Of a stretch of DNA of 64,000 nucleotides, positions 35,699 through 44,338 are shown piece after piece. The DNA is from DASYAN01 sp963727755. GTDB taxonomy: Bacteria; Chloroflexota; Ktedonobacteria; Ktedonobacterales; Ktedonobacteraceae. Within the stretch, counting starts at the first letter, position 1, and each line of letters begins with the position of its first letter. Location of the stretch: assembly GCA_963727755.1 (NCBI GenBank), contig CAVSHN010000004.1:1-64000 (forward strand), written 5' to 3'. The notes below the pieces were generated by a model that was not told where the DNA came from, searched no databases, and saw only the letters and a list, made by a program, of their open reading frames with translations. Made by a program: the position numbers and the translations under genes.

Positions 35699-38156
35699 CT
35701 ACCCTAAGTTCATCCGAGGAGGAACGAGCTTACTCTGTTTTCGCTCTTGCAACTGCTGCTGGATGAGCTTGGAATAGTAGCCATTACTGTGTAGCAATTC
35801 GCTATGCGTGCCCTGCTCTACGATCGTTCCCTGGTCGAGTACTAGAATAAGATCAGCTTTACGAATCGTGCTCAGGCGATGGGCAATAATAACCTGAGTG
35901 CAGGCAAAAGATTTCAGATGTTCCGCCACACGTTGTTCTGTGATCACATCCAAACTACTAGTTGCTTCATCCAACAAGAGCATCGCCGGGTTATGCGCCA
36001 CCGCACGAGCAATAGCCATACGCTGCCGCTGCCCACCCGATAATGCACTACCACCTTCACCAACAAACGTATCATAACCCATCGGCATCTTCAGAATATC
36101 GTCATGAATTGCAGCAAGCTTGGCGGCATGCATAGCCTGCTCCCTATTCATCGTGGGATTGTTGAGCGTCAAATTCTCCAGGATTGTTCCACTGAAAATC
36201 ATAGAAATCCTGCATCACTACCCCGAATTGCCGTCGCACTTCCTGATATCGCATATGTTGCAATGGGATACCATCGTAGCTAATAGTGCCACTTGTCGGC
36301 ACATAGAGACCCAGTAATAATTTACCAAGCGTACTCTTGCCAGAACCAGTACGCCCAACAATGGCAACTTTCTGTCCAGATTTAATCGTCAGGTTGATAG
36401 AGCGAAGTACATCCTCACCATCAGAGCTGTAGCGAAAACAGACATCGTCTAGGTGAACATGCCCACTCAACTTCGGTGGCGATTGTAGCGCCTGCTGATG
36501 TTGCTCAGGCTCAGTGGCAGTGATATCAGTTAAGCGATCCAGATTAGCCTGTACAAGCTGTACCTGCTGTGCTCTCCCTACTACTGACATGAGCGGCCCC
36601 AAGAAGCTACCAGCCAGCGCATTCAAGGCCAGCATAGTCCCCACGCTCATCGAGCCATTTAGCACTTGCGTGGCACCGAGCCAGAGCATGGCAAGCGAAG
36701 AAAAAGAACCCAGTACCGACATAGCTGCACCCACTAGCGAAGAAAAATAGCTACGGCGCACTGAGACACTCAACTGGTCAAAGAAATGGTTCGACCAACG
36801 CTTATAGACTTCCTCTTCAGCACCTGCCGCTTTTACTGTCGCAATACCGTTCAGTGCTTCGGCCAGATAACCCTGCGATTTGCCTTGCAGGTTTAATTCC
36901 TGGCGTGCCATCTCACGAATAGGGTGATAAGTAGCCAAAACAAGCAATATATTAGAAAATCCAATTATAAGGGTAAGTATCGTGAATGGTAGCGATTGCG
37001 AGAGCAAAATGAATAAATAGGTGATAACCATACTACTATCCAGTATTGTCCCAATCAGATTACCACTGAGTATATCGCGGATAGTCGCATTGCTTGCCAT
37101 ACGCGTCAATAAGTCACCACTTGAACGCTGCTGAAAGTAGTTATAGGGGAGCGATAGCAGATGCTTAAAAAAGCCTAGCATCATATGGGTATCAATACGA
37201 GCACGTAAATATATAAGTAGCCATTCGCGCAGAAGTGTGGTGACTGTCTGTGCCATGAATAGAAATAGCATTCCCAATGCCAGGATGGTCATCATGTTGG
37301 TGATCCTAAACGGCAGAATTTGGTCCATGATCACCTTTGTCAGGAAAGGCGAGATGAGTCCAAAGAGCTGGAGAATGATTGAAGCAATGAGAATTTGTAC
37401 AAGCGATCCTGGTGCCTGCTTGATACCCTGAAGCACATAGGAACGCAAAGTTACCGTAGGAGGGGGGGAAGTGCAGTCAAAATTGGGACCTGGTTCGAGG
37501 GTAATAAAAATGCCAGTAAATCCAGCATCAAATTCCTCAGCACTCAGTCGTCTGCGACGTCCACCAGATGGATCTACAACGATCACCCATTTTGGGGACC
37601 AGCGCTCAACAACTAGGAAGTGATTGAATTCCCAGTGCACAATAGCTGGTAGGAGTTTACCGCGTAATTCAGTGTGCTGGAGTGAAAAAGGCCTCACACG
37701 CATACCATAGGCACGAGCTGCTTTCACAATACCCAGGGCAGAGGTGCCATCACGACTAATGCCAAAGCGCGTTCGTAACTCTGAAATCGATGTCTTGCGA
37801 CCATGATAGGTGAGGATCATAGCCAGAGAAGCCAAGCCACACTCTACACTGCTCATCTGAGCTAACGGACGCACCCGCCTTGGAAGTATTTTGCGTACTC
37901 TACTAGATAAAGAGAAACGGCGATCCTTTGATGGACGCCCTTTTCGTGGCCGGATAGCTTTGATCAGTCTAGTTTCTTGATCATATATGGCAGGACTAGA
38001 TGGTATTCCCTTCCAAGAAGGAGGGACGGCTCCCCACTTTTTTTTTCCTAGACTGGATAAAGAGAAACGGCGTCCTTTTTGCCGTGGAACGACTTTCATT
38101 TGTTTGGTTTTTTGATCACTCACAGCTTTCATTAGCTTGGTTTCTCGATCTCGCAT
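35699..38156 (-). pseudogene. C39-peptidase ABC exporter (PCAT), split by one inserted base
   Basis: A peptidase-containing ABC transporter that would cut leaders after GG/GA and export the cores. A basic N-terminal extension of about 95 residues with an internal repeat (RRFSLSS twice) precedes the C39 peptidase: Q100 and C106 in LAQMSSVECGLASLAM, H179 in FNHFLVVE, D195 in VVDPSGG, so all catalytic residues are present. A transmembrane domain follows. The ATPase has Walker A VGRTGSGKSTLGK. Near 36200 the frame breaks in MQDFYDF: deleting one base (C at 36200) restores DFYIFSGTILENL and joins the downstream frame with LSGGQRQRMAIARAV and LLLDEATSS. Full product about 817 residues. As read, the ATPase is truncated before the signature motif. 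Confidence 0.85.
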
Positions 38157-38235
38157 AGAATAATCAGGCGCTATTTCCTCTTATGAAAGGCAATAACGCC
38201 TCCTCCTTTTTTAAAAGGTATAATATAACGAATTA

Positions 38236-38251
38236 GATATCAGCTGATATC
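38236..38251 (-). promoter_or_regulatory. Perfect 16-bp palindrome upstream of the exporter
   Basis: GATATCAGCTGATATC lies about 80 bases before the exporter start, next to an AT-rich TATATTATAC stretch that could be its -10. It shares the GATATCA half-site with the toxin-antitoxin operator at 23366, so one regulator might bind both. Confidence 0.5.
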
Positions 38252-38355
38252 ATCACAACGATTTATCACACAAGCCCGCAGGCCATGAACAGGAATATGC
38301 ATGTTCAAAGAGGGTTGTCCGTATCGGGATCATTAATCATGCCCGCCACAACCCT

Positions 38356-39045
38356 TTAATTTCCAAATAAGTTACCAACCCCTGGTAAAAACGAGATCAG
38401 ACGTTGCGATCCTACCTGTAGCTTCCCAGTCATTATGCTGCCAACATACTTAGTCGCAAAAGTAGGGTCCAGTTTGACCTCAACTACTATCGATGGCTGA
38501 GTAGTAGCAAGGGGAATATTTCCAAGATGGAAAAATGAACTCAAAGCTGCTGGACTCATCACACCAGGCATAATATGGGTAATCTGACTCTTGAGCGGCT
38601 GACCTGACGAACCGATGTTCAGGCTAATAGGCAATCCCGTATGCAGATTGCGTGCCTGCGCCGGAGGAAAGAAAAAGACAGCTATGATCATAACTGGTAC
38701 TGGCTTTGCAATCATTGATGCCGATTTCCCCGTTGCAGATGTTGACTTCCCACTTGCAGATACTGGCTTCCCAGAAGGCTGAGCAGCAGATTGAGCGATA
38801 ACTATGCCTTGGGTTGTCTCATATATCGGCACCTGCTCACTCCAGACCACTAATGTTGCCGCAACGAAGAAAGTAAGCAATGCCCATAAAAGGATGGTGA
38901 TAGGCAAGGAGATAAAGCGAGGAACCTCATGCTTTTCCCGTCCCTCCATGTAGTGTTTTATCGCATTGCTACGAAATATTGATTGGTTGAGTTCTGGCAT
39001 AAGATAGTTTCCATCAGTCAATATTGAAAACGATAAGCAATCCAC
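38356..39045 (-). CDS. Short HlyD-like periplasmic/extracellular adaptor
   Basis: 229 residues from GTG 39045, or 214 from ATG 39000. One transmembrane segment near the N-terminus (ISLPITILLWALLTFFVAATLVVW) is followed by WSEQVPIYETTQGIVI, typical of HlyD/NHLM-type adaptors. A low-complexity insert with repeated SGKxxSATGKSAS follows. Then come VMIIAVFFFPPAQARNLHTG and PISLNI, like the terminal beta domain of adaptors (the xFxxPxxxxxLxxGxPI pattern). Lipoyl and long coiled-coil domains are missing. It precedes the C39 exporter on the same strand, so it probably partners it. Confidence 0.7.
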   Translation of the reverse strand: MDCLSFSILTDGNYLMPELNQSIFRSNAIKHYMEGREKHEVPRFISLPITILLWALLTFFVAATLVVWSEQVPIYETTQGIVIAQSAAQPSGKPVSASGKSTSATGKSASMIAKPVPVMIIAVFFFPPAQARNLHTGLPISLNIGSSGQPLKSQITHIMPGVMSPAALSSFFHLGNIPLATTQPSIVVEVKLDPTFATKYVGSIMTGKLQVGSQRLISFLPGVGNLFGN

Positions 39046-39245
39046 TACCTTCAGTATACTAATCCAAACAAACTACTGGTGATACTTAACGATAGCATAT
39101 TCTCAATTTTAAATTAACTTTTTGAGTAAATACGATAGAATACACTTCGAAAGGGGTCTATTCCAGTCGTCAATGTGAGTATCCCTTTTTCTATGCTTGC
39201 TGTGCAAGCCAAGTTTATTTTTACATCTATTGAGGAGAGACATTC
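39046..39245. other. Divergent promoter region
   Basis: About 200 bases between the minus-strand adaptor gene and the plus-strand repeat-protein gene. AT-rich; GAGGAGAGACATTC carries the ribosome site of the downstream gene. No gene seen. Confidence 0.5.
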
Positions 39246-39910
39246 ATGAAACGTTTCGATCAAAAAAACTCATTCCATCGCTGGCTGCCTCTGTCATGGT
39301 AGCAGCAGCCACCCTTGCACCATTGCCAAGTTTTCTGACTTCTGGCAATATTTATGCCGCCACCAAATCACCAATTGGTACTGTTGCCAAAATTGCTGAC
39401 AAATCACCAACTGGTACTGCTGCCAAGGTTGCTGATGTATCACCAACTGGTACTGCTACCAAGGTTGCTGATGTATCACCAACTGGTACTGCTACCAAGA
39501 TTGCTGATGTATCACCAACTGGTACTGCTACCAAGATTGCTGATGTATCACCAACTGGTGCTGCTGCCAAGGTTGCTGATGTATCACCAACTGGTGCTGC
39601 TGCCAAGATTGCTGATGTATCACCAACTGGTGCTGCTGCCAAGGTTGCTGATGTATTACCAACTGGTGCTGCTGCCAAGGTTGCTGATGTATTACCAGTT
39701 GCTAAAAATATCGCTAAAGACACTGCAAAGGGTGCTGCAAGTAATGTCCTTCACCCCGCCGTTGATAAGGTATTGGACAAAGCTTCCTCATCTCCCACTC
39801 CTACCCCCCCTGTCAATGCTGGCAAAGCGACCACTCCTGCAACGTTGACAGATGCCCAAGGGAAGCCTGTTGGTAACTCCCAAACGAGTCCAGTCACTAC
39901 CGCCCAGTAG
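39246..39910 (+). pseudogene. Secreted 12-residue-repeat protein, poly-A frameshift at codon 7-8
   Basis: At ATG 39246 the reading is MKRFDQKN and soon stops. The run of seven A at 39262-39268 needs eight to continue as MKRFDQKKLIPSLAASVMVA, the signal peptide seen intact in the paralogue at 40029/42035. After the signal peptide (SFLTSGNIYAATK) come nine 12-residue units of the type SPTGTATKVADV (about 39365-39690). A Lys/Ala segment and a Pro/Thr-rich end follow. GAGGAG is upstream of ATG 39246. A longer in-frame start at 39197 lacks that site. Slippage at the A-run could switch the gene on or off. Confidence 0.7.
39368..39690 (+). repeat. 36-bp tandem repeats coding 12-residue units
   Basis: Nine units with the consensus SPTG(T/A)A(T/A)K(V/I)ADV. 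The central units are nearly identical in DNA, suggesting recent expansion. Confidence 0.85.
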
Positions 39911-39969
39911 AGCAGCATTATGTAAAACACCTCTCATACTTTAGTAGAAGACCAGGGAGGTAGAAAGAG

Positions 39970-39995
39970 AGTAGCCGATTGTTTGATCGGCTACT
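39970..39995 (+). terminator. Stem-loop after the first repeat-protein gene
   Basis: AGTAGCCGAT pairs with ATCGGCTACT around a six-base loop, 60 bases after the stop. The same stem recurs at 42863-42888 after the paralogue. Confidence 0.65.
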
Positions 39996-40047
39996 GCTGT
40001 GTCAATTCGAAATTTAGGAGAAAGATCCATGAAAGGTTTCAATCGAA

Positions 40048-40055
40048 AAAAATTC
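40048..40055 (+). repeat. 8-bp target duplication, left copy
   Basis: AAAAATTC, repeated exactly at 42027-42034 on the other side of the element. Eight bases is the duplication length of the IS66 family. Confidence 0.9.
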
Positions 40056-42026
40056 GTAACTATTCAGGGGGACTAGAACGTAGGTCAAATAATCGAAAAT
40101 GGACTGATAAGCGCTGGTAATTTCAAGCTTAACGAGTAGTACCTACAGTGGACATTCTGTGCCTAGCAATGGCATGACTTGACCCACTCTCTAGAAAAGC
40201 CAATTGAAGGAATGATGGCATTGACAAAAGATCAGAGGCAACAACAACCTCTAAGAGCAACAAAGTTGCTATCCCCTGCAGCAGAAAGGGTATTTTTAGA
40301 CCTGAAGTGATAAAAGAGAGAAAGATCACGACACTCCAGATGGAGCCTGTAGCCCATCAGGAACCACTGGATAGCCCAAGAGTGCCTGTTCCAAAGACAG
40401 CAGCAGATTCTTGCCTTGCTTATGCAGGGTTGAGAGGTAGCCCCGAATACGGGCAAACGCCTGCGCCCCAGCTTCGCTGCGAAAGCAGCCCGAGATTTTC
40501 TGTTTTACCTTTAACATTCGAATATCACGTTCTGCCAAATTGTTGTCGAAAGATACCGCAAAATTGTCCAAGAATCGCAAGACCGCCTCTCGGTGTTTGC
40601 AGAGTCGATCCAGCAGATTGCGAGCTGAACTTTGTTTGCGCTTGCCTCGTTTGGGCAGGGGAGCCGCCTCAGGAGGGGGATTGGCAGCATATCCGACGGC
40701 GATAGCTTGCTCGTAGCGACAGAGCAGCTCAGCTGAACGTTCGGCCTGTACACGCCTCTCTCCTTTGGCTTGAGCTTCTTGCACGGCTTCCTTCATCTCC
40801 AAGAGGACATGCATGAGATCCCCCGCCCACGTTTGCCCTTTTTCCTCTGCCTCATACTTGAGGTCGCGCAGATGATGCACATTGCAGGATCCATGCTCAC
40901 AGGTCTCATAGCTCCAATAGGTCACCCAGTCATCATGAACACTGATCCCCCGAAAAGCAGGCAAAATCCCAATCGCATCGGTTGCCTCTCGGCCTCGCTT
41001 GGCATGAACGGCATAGTGGGTCAGGGTCCCTGTTGAGCAACTATGCCACCATACCCGTTGGCCCGCGATATAACACCCGCTCTCATCATTGTGGGTCACC
41101 TCCGCATGCATGAGAGCCTGCTTGATTTGCTCTTCTATACCGACAAGCTTTTCGGCACACCGCTCAATCATCCTCTGGATGGTTCCTCCACTCATTGGGC
41201 AATCCAACAGGTCTGCCAGGATTTGGGCTGTCCGCCCGATTGGTTGTAATTGCTGACAGCTCAAGTACAGAGCGACGGCCCCGATGTCTGCCCCATAGTG
41301 CACAGCGGCTTTGACCTCTTCTGGGAAAGAGGCCACCGTGATCGTGTTACATCTGGGACAGCATTTGCTCTCATTCTGATGCTCGATGACCTCTCGCCGC
41401 TTGACTGGCAAGCTGATGACCTGTCTCTGCTCAGTCCTAATGCTCTCCAGCTGCCCCAAATCAGTAGAGCAATAGTCGCAGACGCTCACTTTATGAAACA
41501 CGGTCTGGTCTGGATTTGCCACCAGAGAGAGCGTAGTACCTTGATGACCTTTTTGCCCTCCTGGCTTCTTCCCACTTCTCTTGCGCAAGCTCCTGGTCTT
41601 TTTCTGCCGCCCAAAACGATCAGAAGATGGCGGCAGACTACTATTGCTGCTATTCTTGTTCGTCTTCTCTTGCAGCTTTTCCACTTGCCCACACAGCTCT
41701 TCCAACTGTCCTCCCAACTCCTCAATCTGCTGGACCAAATGCCCCAATTCATCTTGCTGCTCGTTAATCCGTTGGGATTGAGTCCGCATGACTTCCTCTT
41801 GCTTATTGATCTTCTCTGCTTGCCGTCGAATGATCTCTTCTGCTTCCCTGACCTGTTGTTCGGGCGTTTTTCCTTCCGCTGATAATTCCTCCTGGATGTT
41901 CATACTCTCTAGTTTACCCCCTCTTATCCCTTTTTTCCATCCTCTCCCCCAATTAGGTCTTTCATCCCTCTTTCAACATAGAGTGCAATTTTTCCCGTCC
42001 ATTTTCTAGCCCCCCTGAATAGTTAC
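40056..42026 (-). mobile_element. Complete IS66-family element, 1971 bp
   Basis: The ends are exact inverted repeats: GTAACTATTCAGGGGG at 40056 and CCCCCTGAATAGTTAC ending 42026. The terminal GTAA and the 8-bp duplication (AAAAATTC) are hallmarks of IS66. It carries only one long gene (tnpC type) and no tnpA/tnpB, as in the ISBst12-like subgroup. Perfect ends, perfect duplication and an intact gene suggest a recent insertion. Confidence 0.92.
40326..41903 (-). CDS. IS66-type transposase (TnpC)
   Basis: 525 residues, intact. The N-terminal third is a coiled coil (RINEQQDELGHLVQQIEELG). Then SNSSLPPSSDRFGRQKKT and KKPGGQKGHQGTTL form the IS66 N-terminal signature. A zinc-finger-like CDYCSTDLG ... 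CCPRCN follows. The DDE domain has THNDESGCYIAGQRVWWHS, SVHDDWVTYWSYETCEHGSC with NVHHLRDLKY, and NNLAERDIRMLKVKQKISGC near the end, the usual C-terminal IS66 motif. Start MNIQEEL follows an AGGAGG-like stretch. Confidence 0.92.
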   Translation of the reverse strand: MNIQEELSAEGKTPEQQVREAEEIIRRQAEKINKQEEVMRTQSQRINEQQDELGHLVQQIEELGGQLEELCGQVEKLQEKTNKNSSNSSLPPSSDRFGRQKKTRSLRKRSGKKPGGQKGHQGTTLSLVANPDQTVFHKVSVCDYCSTDLGQLESIRTEQRQVISLPVKRREVIEHQNESKCCPRCNTITVASFPEEVKAAVHYGADIGAVALYLSCQQLQPIGRTAQILADLLDCPMSGGTIQRMIERCAEKLVGIEEQIKQALMHAEVTHNDESGCYIAGQRVWWHSCSTGTLTHYAVHAKRGREATDAIGILPAFRGISVHDDWVTYWSYETCEHGSCNVHHLRDLKYEAEEKGQTWAGDLMHVLLEMKEAVQEAQAKGERRVQAERSAELLCRYEQAIAVGYAANPPPEAAPLPKRGKRKQSSARNLLDRLCKHREAVLRFLDNFAVSFDNNLAERDIRMLKVKQKISGCFRSEAGAQAFARIRGYLSTLHKQGKNLLLSLEQALLGYPVVPDGLQAPSGVS

Positions 42027-42034
42027 AAAAATTC
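42027..42034 (+). repeat. 8-bp target duplication, right copy
   Basis: AAAAATTC directly after the right end of the IS66-type element; see 40048-40055. Confidence 0.9.
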
Positions 42035-42862
42035 ATTCCATCGCTGGCAGCCTCTGTCATGGTAGCAACGGCCACTCTTGCACCATTGCCAAGTTTTCTG
42101 GCTGAAGGCAATGTCTATGCCGCCACCAAAATGTCAATTGGTATTGTTACCCAAAGTGCTAGTAAATCTCCAATTGATACTTCTACCAAAGTTGCTGATG
42201 AATTGCCAACGGACAATGTTGCTAAAGTTGCTGATAAACCGCCAACGGACAATGTTGCTAAAGTTGCTGATAAACCGCCAGTTGCTAAAAATTTCATTAC
42301 AAACATTATTGGGGATTTTATAAGAAAGGCTCTTAGCTCCTCCAGTAATAAGGCATCGGACAAGGGTCCCTCAACTCCTACTTCTACCCATTCTATCGGT
42401 GATAAGGCATTTAGCAAGGGTCCCTCAACTCCTACTTCTACCTATTCTGCCGGTGATATTAAGGTTAACAATCTAGCTGTATTACTTGCCTCTAACACAG
42501 TCCATATCACGCGACACTACAAATGTTCCAACGATGCTGGGGGAACAACCATCCACGTTACACTTACACAGCAACCACCAGAAGTACCTAACACAGTAGT
42601 AGGCTCGAATACAGCTAATGTCATATGTGACAACCAATTCCATCCAGTCACCGTTCCGATCACTGCCGATAATAAGACATCTAAATTCAATGCTGGCAAA
42701 GCGACCGTTACTGCAACGTTGATAGACGCCCAAGGGAAACCCGTTGGAGACCCATATACGAGTCCAATCACTATCATCTAAGTAGAACAGCAGCATTATC
42801 CAAAAGTACAAAGTACAAAACACCTCTCATGCTTTAGTAGAATGCCAGAGAGGTGGAAAGAG

Positions 42863-42888
42863 AGTAGCCGATTGTTTGATCGGCTACT
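42863..42888 (+). terminator. Stem-loop after the second repeat-protein gene
   Basis: AGTAGCCGAT ... ATCGGCTACT, identical to 39970-39995. The whole flank (CACCTCTCAT... to AAATTTAGGAG) is duplicated as well. Confidence 0.65.
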
Positions 42889-42921
42889 GCTGTGTCAATT
42901 CAAAATTTAGGAGGAATATCT

Positions 42922-43029
42922 ATGAAAGAACGTGGTTATTCCTTTGAGGTATTAAGAGCGCGGCTGCTCTACGGGCAACGCATGCGCCAACGAAAAGAGC
43001 CTCCAAGAAAACGAGCCCTACATTGCTAG
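42922..43029 (+). pseudogene. Start of a third repeat-family unit, truncated
   Basis: After the duplicated terminator and TTTAGGAGG the reading is MKERGYSFEVLRARLLYGQR to a stop at 43027-43029, 35 residues. The upstream flank is that of the secreted repeat genes, but the coding part is not similar beyond MK. I infer that a third gene unit was replaced when the aminotransferase fragment arrived. It could also be a small basic peptide. Confidence 0.35.
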
Positions 43030-43392
43030 CCTTGCCAGCCGCTCTTTCACCTGCACCAGCGCCTCATCAGTCTTACAGAATGAGAAGCGCACATAATTCT
43101 TGCAGATATCGATATGTTGCGGACTATAAAACGTCTCGGGAGGAATACAAGCCACACCAATCCCCTCGATCAGGTAGTGAGCGAATTCGTAAGGAGTTCC
43201 TTTGAATACGTCTGAGAAATCTGCCATCAAGAAATAGGTTCCCTCAGACATCGAATAGCGGAGACCACTACCTTCCATAGAGGACATGAGGAGTTGGCAC
43301 TTGGCTTCATAGGTGGCACGAAGTTCGGCATAGTAGCTATCAGGCAGATTGAGCGCATAAGCTACAGCTCGCTGTGATGGATGATGAACCGG
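43018..43392 (-). pseudogene. C-terminal fragment of aminotransferase, duplicate of 45587-45965
   Basis: About 125 residues (HHPSQRAVAYALNLPDSYYAEL to VKERLARLAM) nearly identical to the end of the complete aminotransferase 2.6 kb away. Similarity stops abruptly near 43392. The catalytic lysine and N-terminal half are missing, so it is not functional. Confidence 0.85.
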
Positions 43393-43597
43393 CCCAGGCC
43401 TCCTCATTCCTGGGTACACGAGTACCAATCACCCCATTCCCTCCTTTCCGTTTTCTGATGCATCCATGAGAATTGCAAGATATATGGGAAGAAGGTATCA
43501 AACTAGCAGATACACTCATCAATAGGGTGACGCTGCTATCTAGATGAGCAACAATCCATTTGTTTGATACCCTGATAGTTAGGAGGATACAACAGCC

Positions 43598-44221
43598 ATG
43601 CTTAAGTTAGTATATCTTACGTGGCTCTCTGAGGAACGTGACAAGTACATTTGGGAAGATCTGTATAACCACTCATGGGACAAGATTATTGGGCGTATGT
43701 ACCTACTCAAGGCTAATGCGAGTACCCGGCGTGTGTTTTATCTGATTAGGTCTAATGAGGAGGTTAAAGATTGTAATTATCAAGATGCTCTCGCGGATTT
43801 TGAACAGGCGCTCTTGTTGCTTGCAAAAGACGGTGTCAGGAACAGTTACTATATCTGTGCTCTGTCTGATAAAGCGATGACACAGTGCTTCTTGGGACAC
43901 TATGAAGCAGCACTTACGACGATTAATCGAGCACTTGCCATGAGTCACAATGATGATGAGATACTCAATAATCGAGGTGCGATTCTTGTTCTGGCTGGTG
44001 CCTACTCAGAGGCGCTGGATGTTCTTCATGCGCAACTAGAAAAAAATCCACAGGATAGCTATCTTCGTTTCACACTGGCAACGTGTCTGCTCCATATGGA
44101 ACGCTACCCTGAGGCTATTGCCGCTTATGAGCAAGTAATCACTAAAGAGGGCCGTTTGGAAAACGATGCAGGCCTCATCGCGGCTCGCCAAGGTCGGCAG
44201 CCCGATTGGGACAATCTCTAG
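43598..44221 (+). CDS. TPR-repeat protein
   Basis: 207 residues. Three or four tetratricopeptide-like repeats are visible: NYQDALADFEQALLLLAKDG, then AMTQCFLGHYEAALTTINRA, ILVLAGAYSEALDVLHAQL, and ATCLLHMERYPEAIAAYEQV. No signal peptide. The role is probably protein-protein contact; partner unknown. TTAGGAGG lies about 8 bases before the start. It is followed by a stem-loop that separates it from the convergent Rpn-like gene. Confidence 0.75.
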   Translation: MLKLVYLTWLSEERDKYIWEDLYNHSWDKIIGRMYLLKANASTRRVFYLIRSNEEVKDCNYQDALADFEQALLLLAKDGVRNSYYICALSDKAMTQCFLGHYEAALTTINRALAMSHNDDEILNNRGAILVLAGAYSEALDVLHAQLEKNPQDSYLRFTLATCLLHMERYPEAIAAYEQVITKEGRLENDAGLIAARQGRQPDWDNL

Positions 44222-44280
44222 ACGCACCCTAAGAACCTTGCAACCTACACTTGTCCCAGAGCGTTGGCAGATGGGTTGCG

Positions 44281-44319
44281 GCCTTGCTGCTTCAACATTC
44301 TGAAATGGAGCAGCAAGGC
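44281..44319. terminator. Bidirectional terminator between convergent genes
   Basis: GCCTTGCTGCT (44281-44291) pairs exactly with AGCAGCAAGGC (44309-44319), placed between the TPR gene and the convergent gene ending at 44339. Confidence 0.65.
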
Positions 44320-44338
44320 TGTAACCAGGATTGGCTCT

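Larger units (their letters stand above)
40029..42781 (+). pseudogene. Second secreted repeat protein, interrupted by an IS66-type element
   Basis: Joining 40029-40055 to 42035-42781 (removing the IS and one target copy) gives an open frame starting MKGFNRKKFIPSLAASVMVA, a signal peptide, then SFLAEGNVYAATK. Two copies of a DNVAKVADKPPT unit follow, then a Ser/Thr/Pro-rich segment with a repeated GPSTPTSTxS. The C-terminal half contains ITRHYKCSNDAGGTTIHVTL and KFNAGKATVTATLIDAQGKP, which looks like a beta-domain with two Cys (C near CSND and C in NVICDNQFHPV). So before insertion this was an intact secreted protein of about 257 residues. The C-terminal end GKATxxATLxDAQGKPVG is shared with the gene at 39246. 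Confidence 0.85.

Noticed and set aside
39368..39690. Possible CRISPR array (regular 36-bp repeats)
   Set aside because: No spacers; units are adjacent and code for 12-residue repeats in a secreted protein.
39352..39723. Long open frames on the other strand and in a second plus frame across the 36-bp repeats
   Set aside because: Repeats of 36 bp keep any frame open that lacks a stop in one unit. The signal peptide and paralogue conservation support only the frame ending at 39910.
40307..41882. Plus-strand open frames inside the IS66-type element
   Set aside because: They are antisense to the intact transposase, whose motifs are clear on the minus strand.
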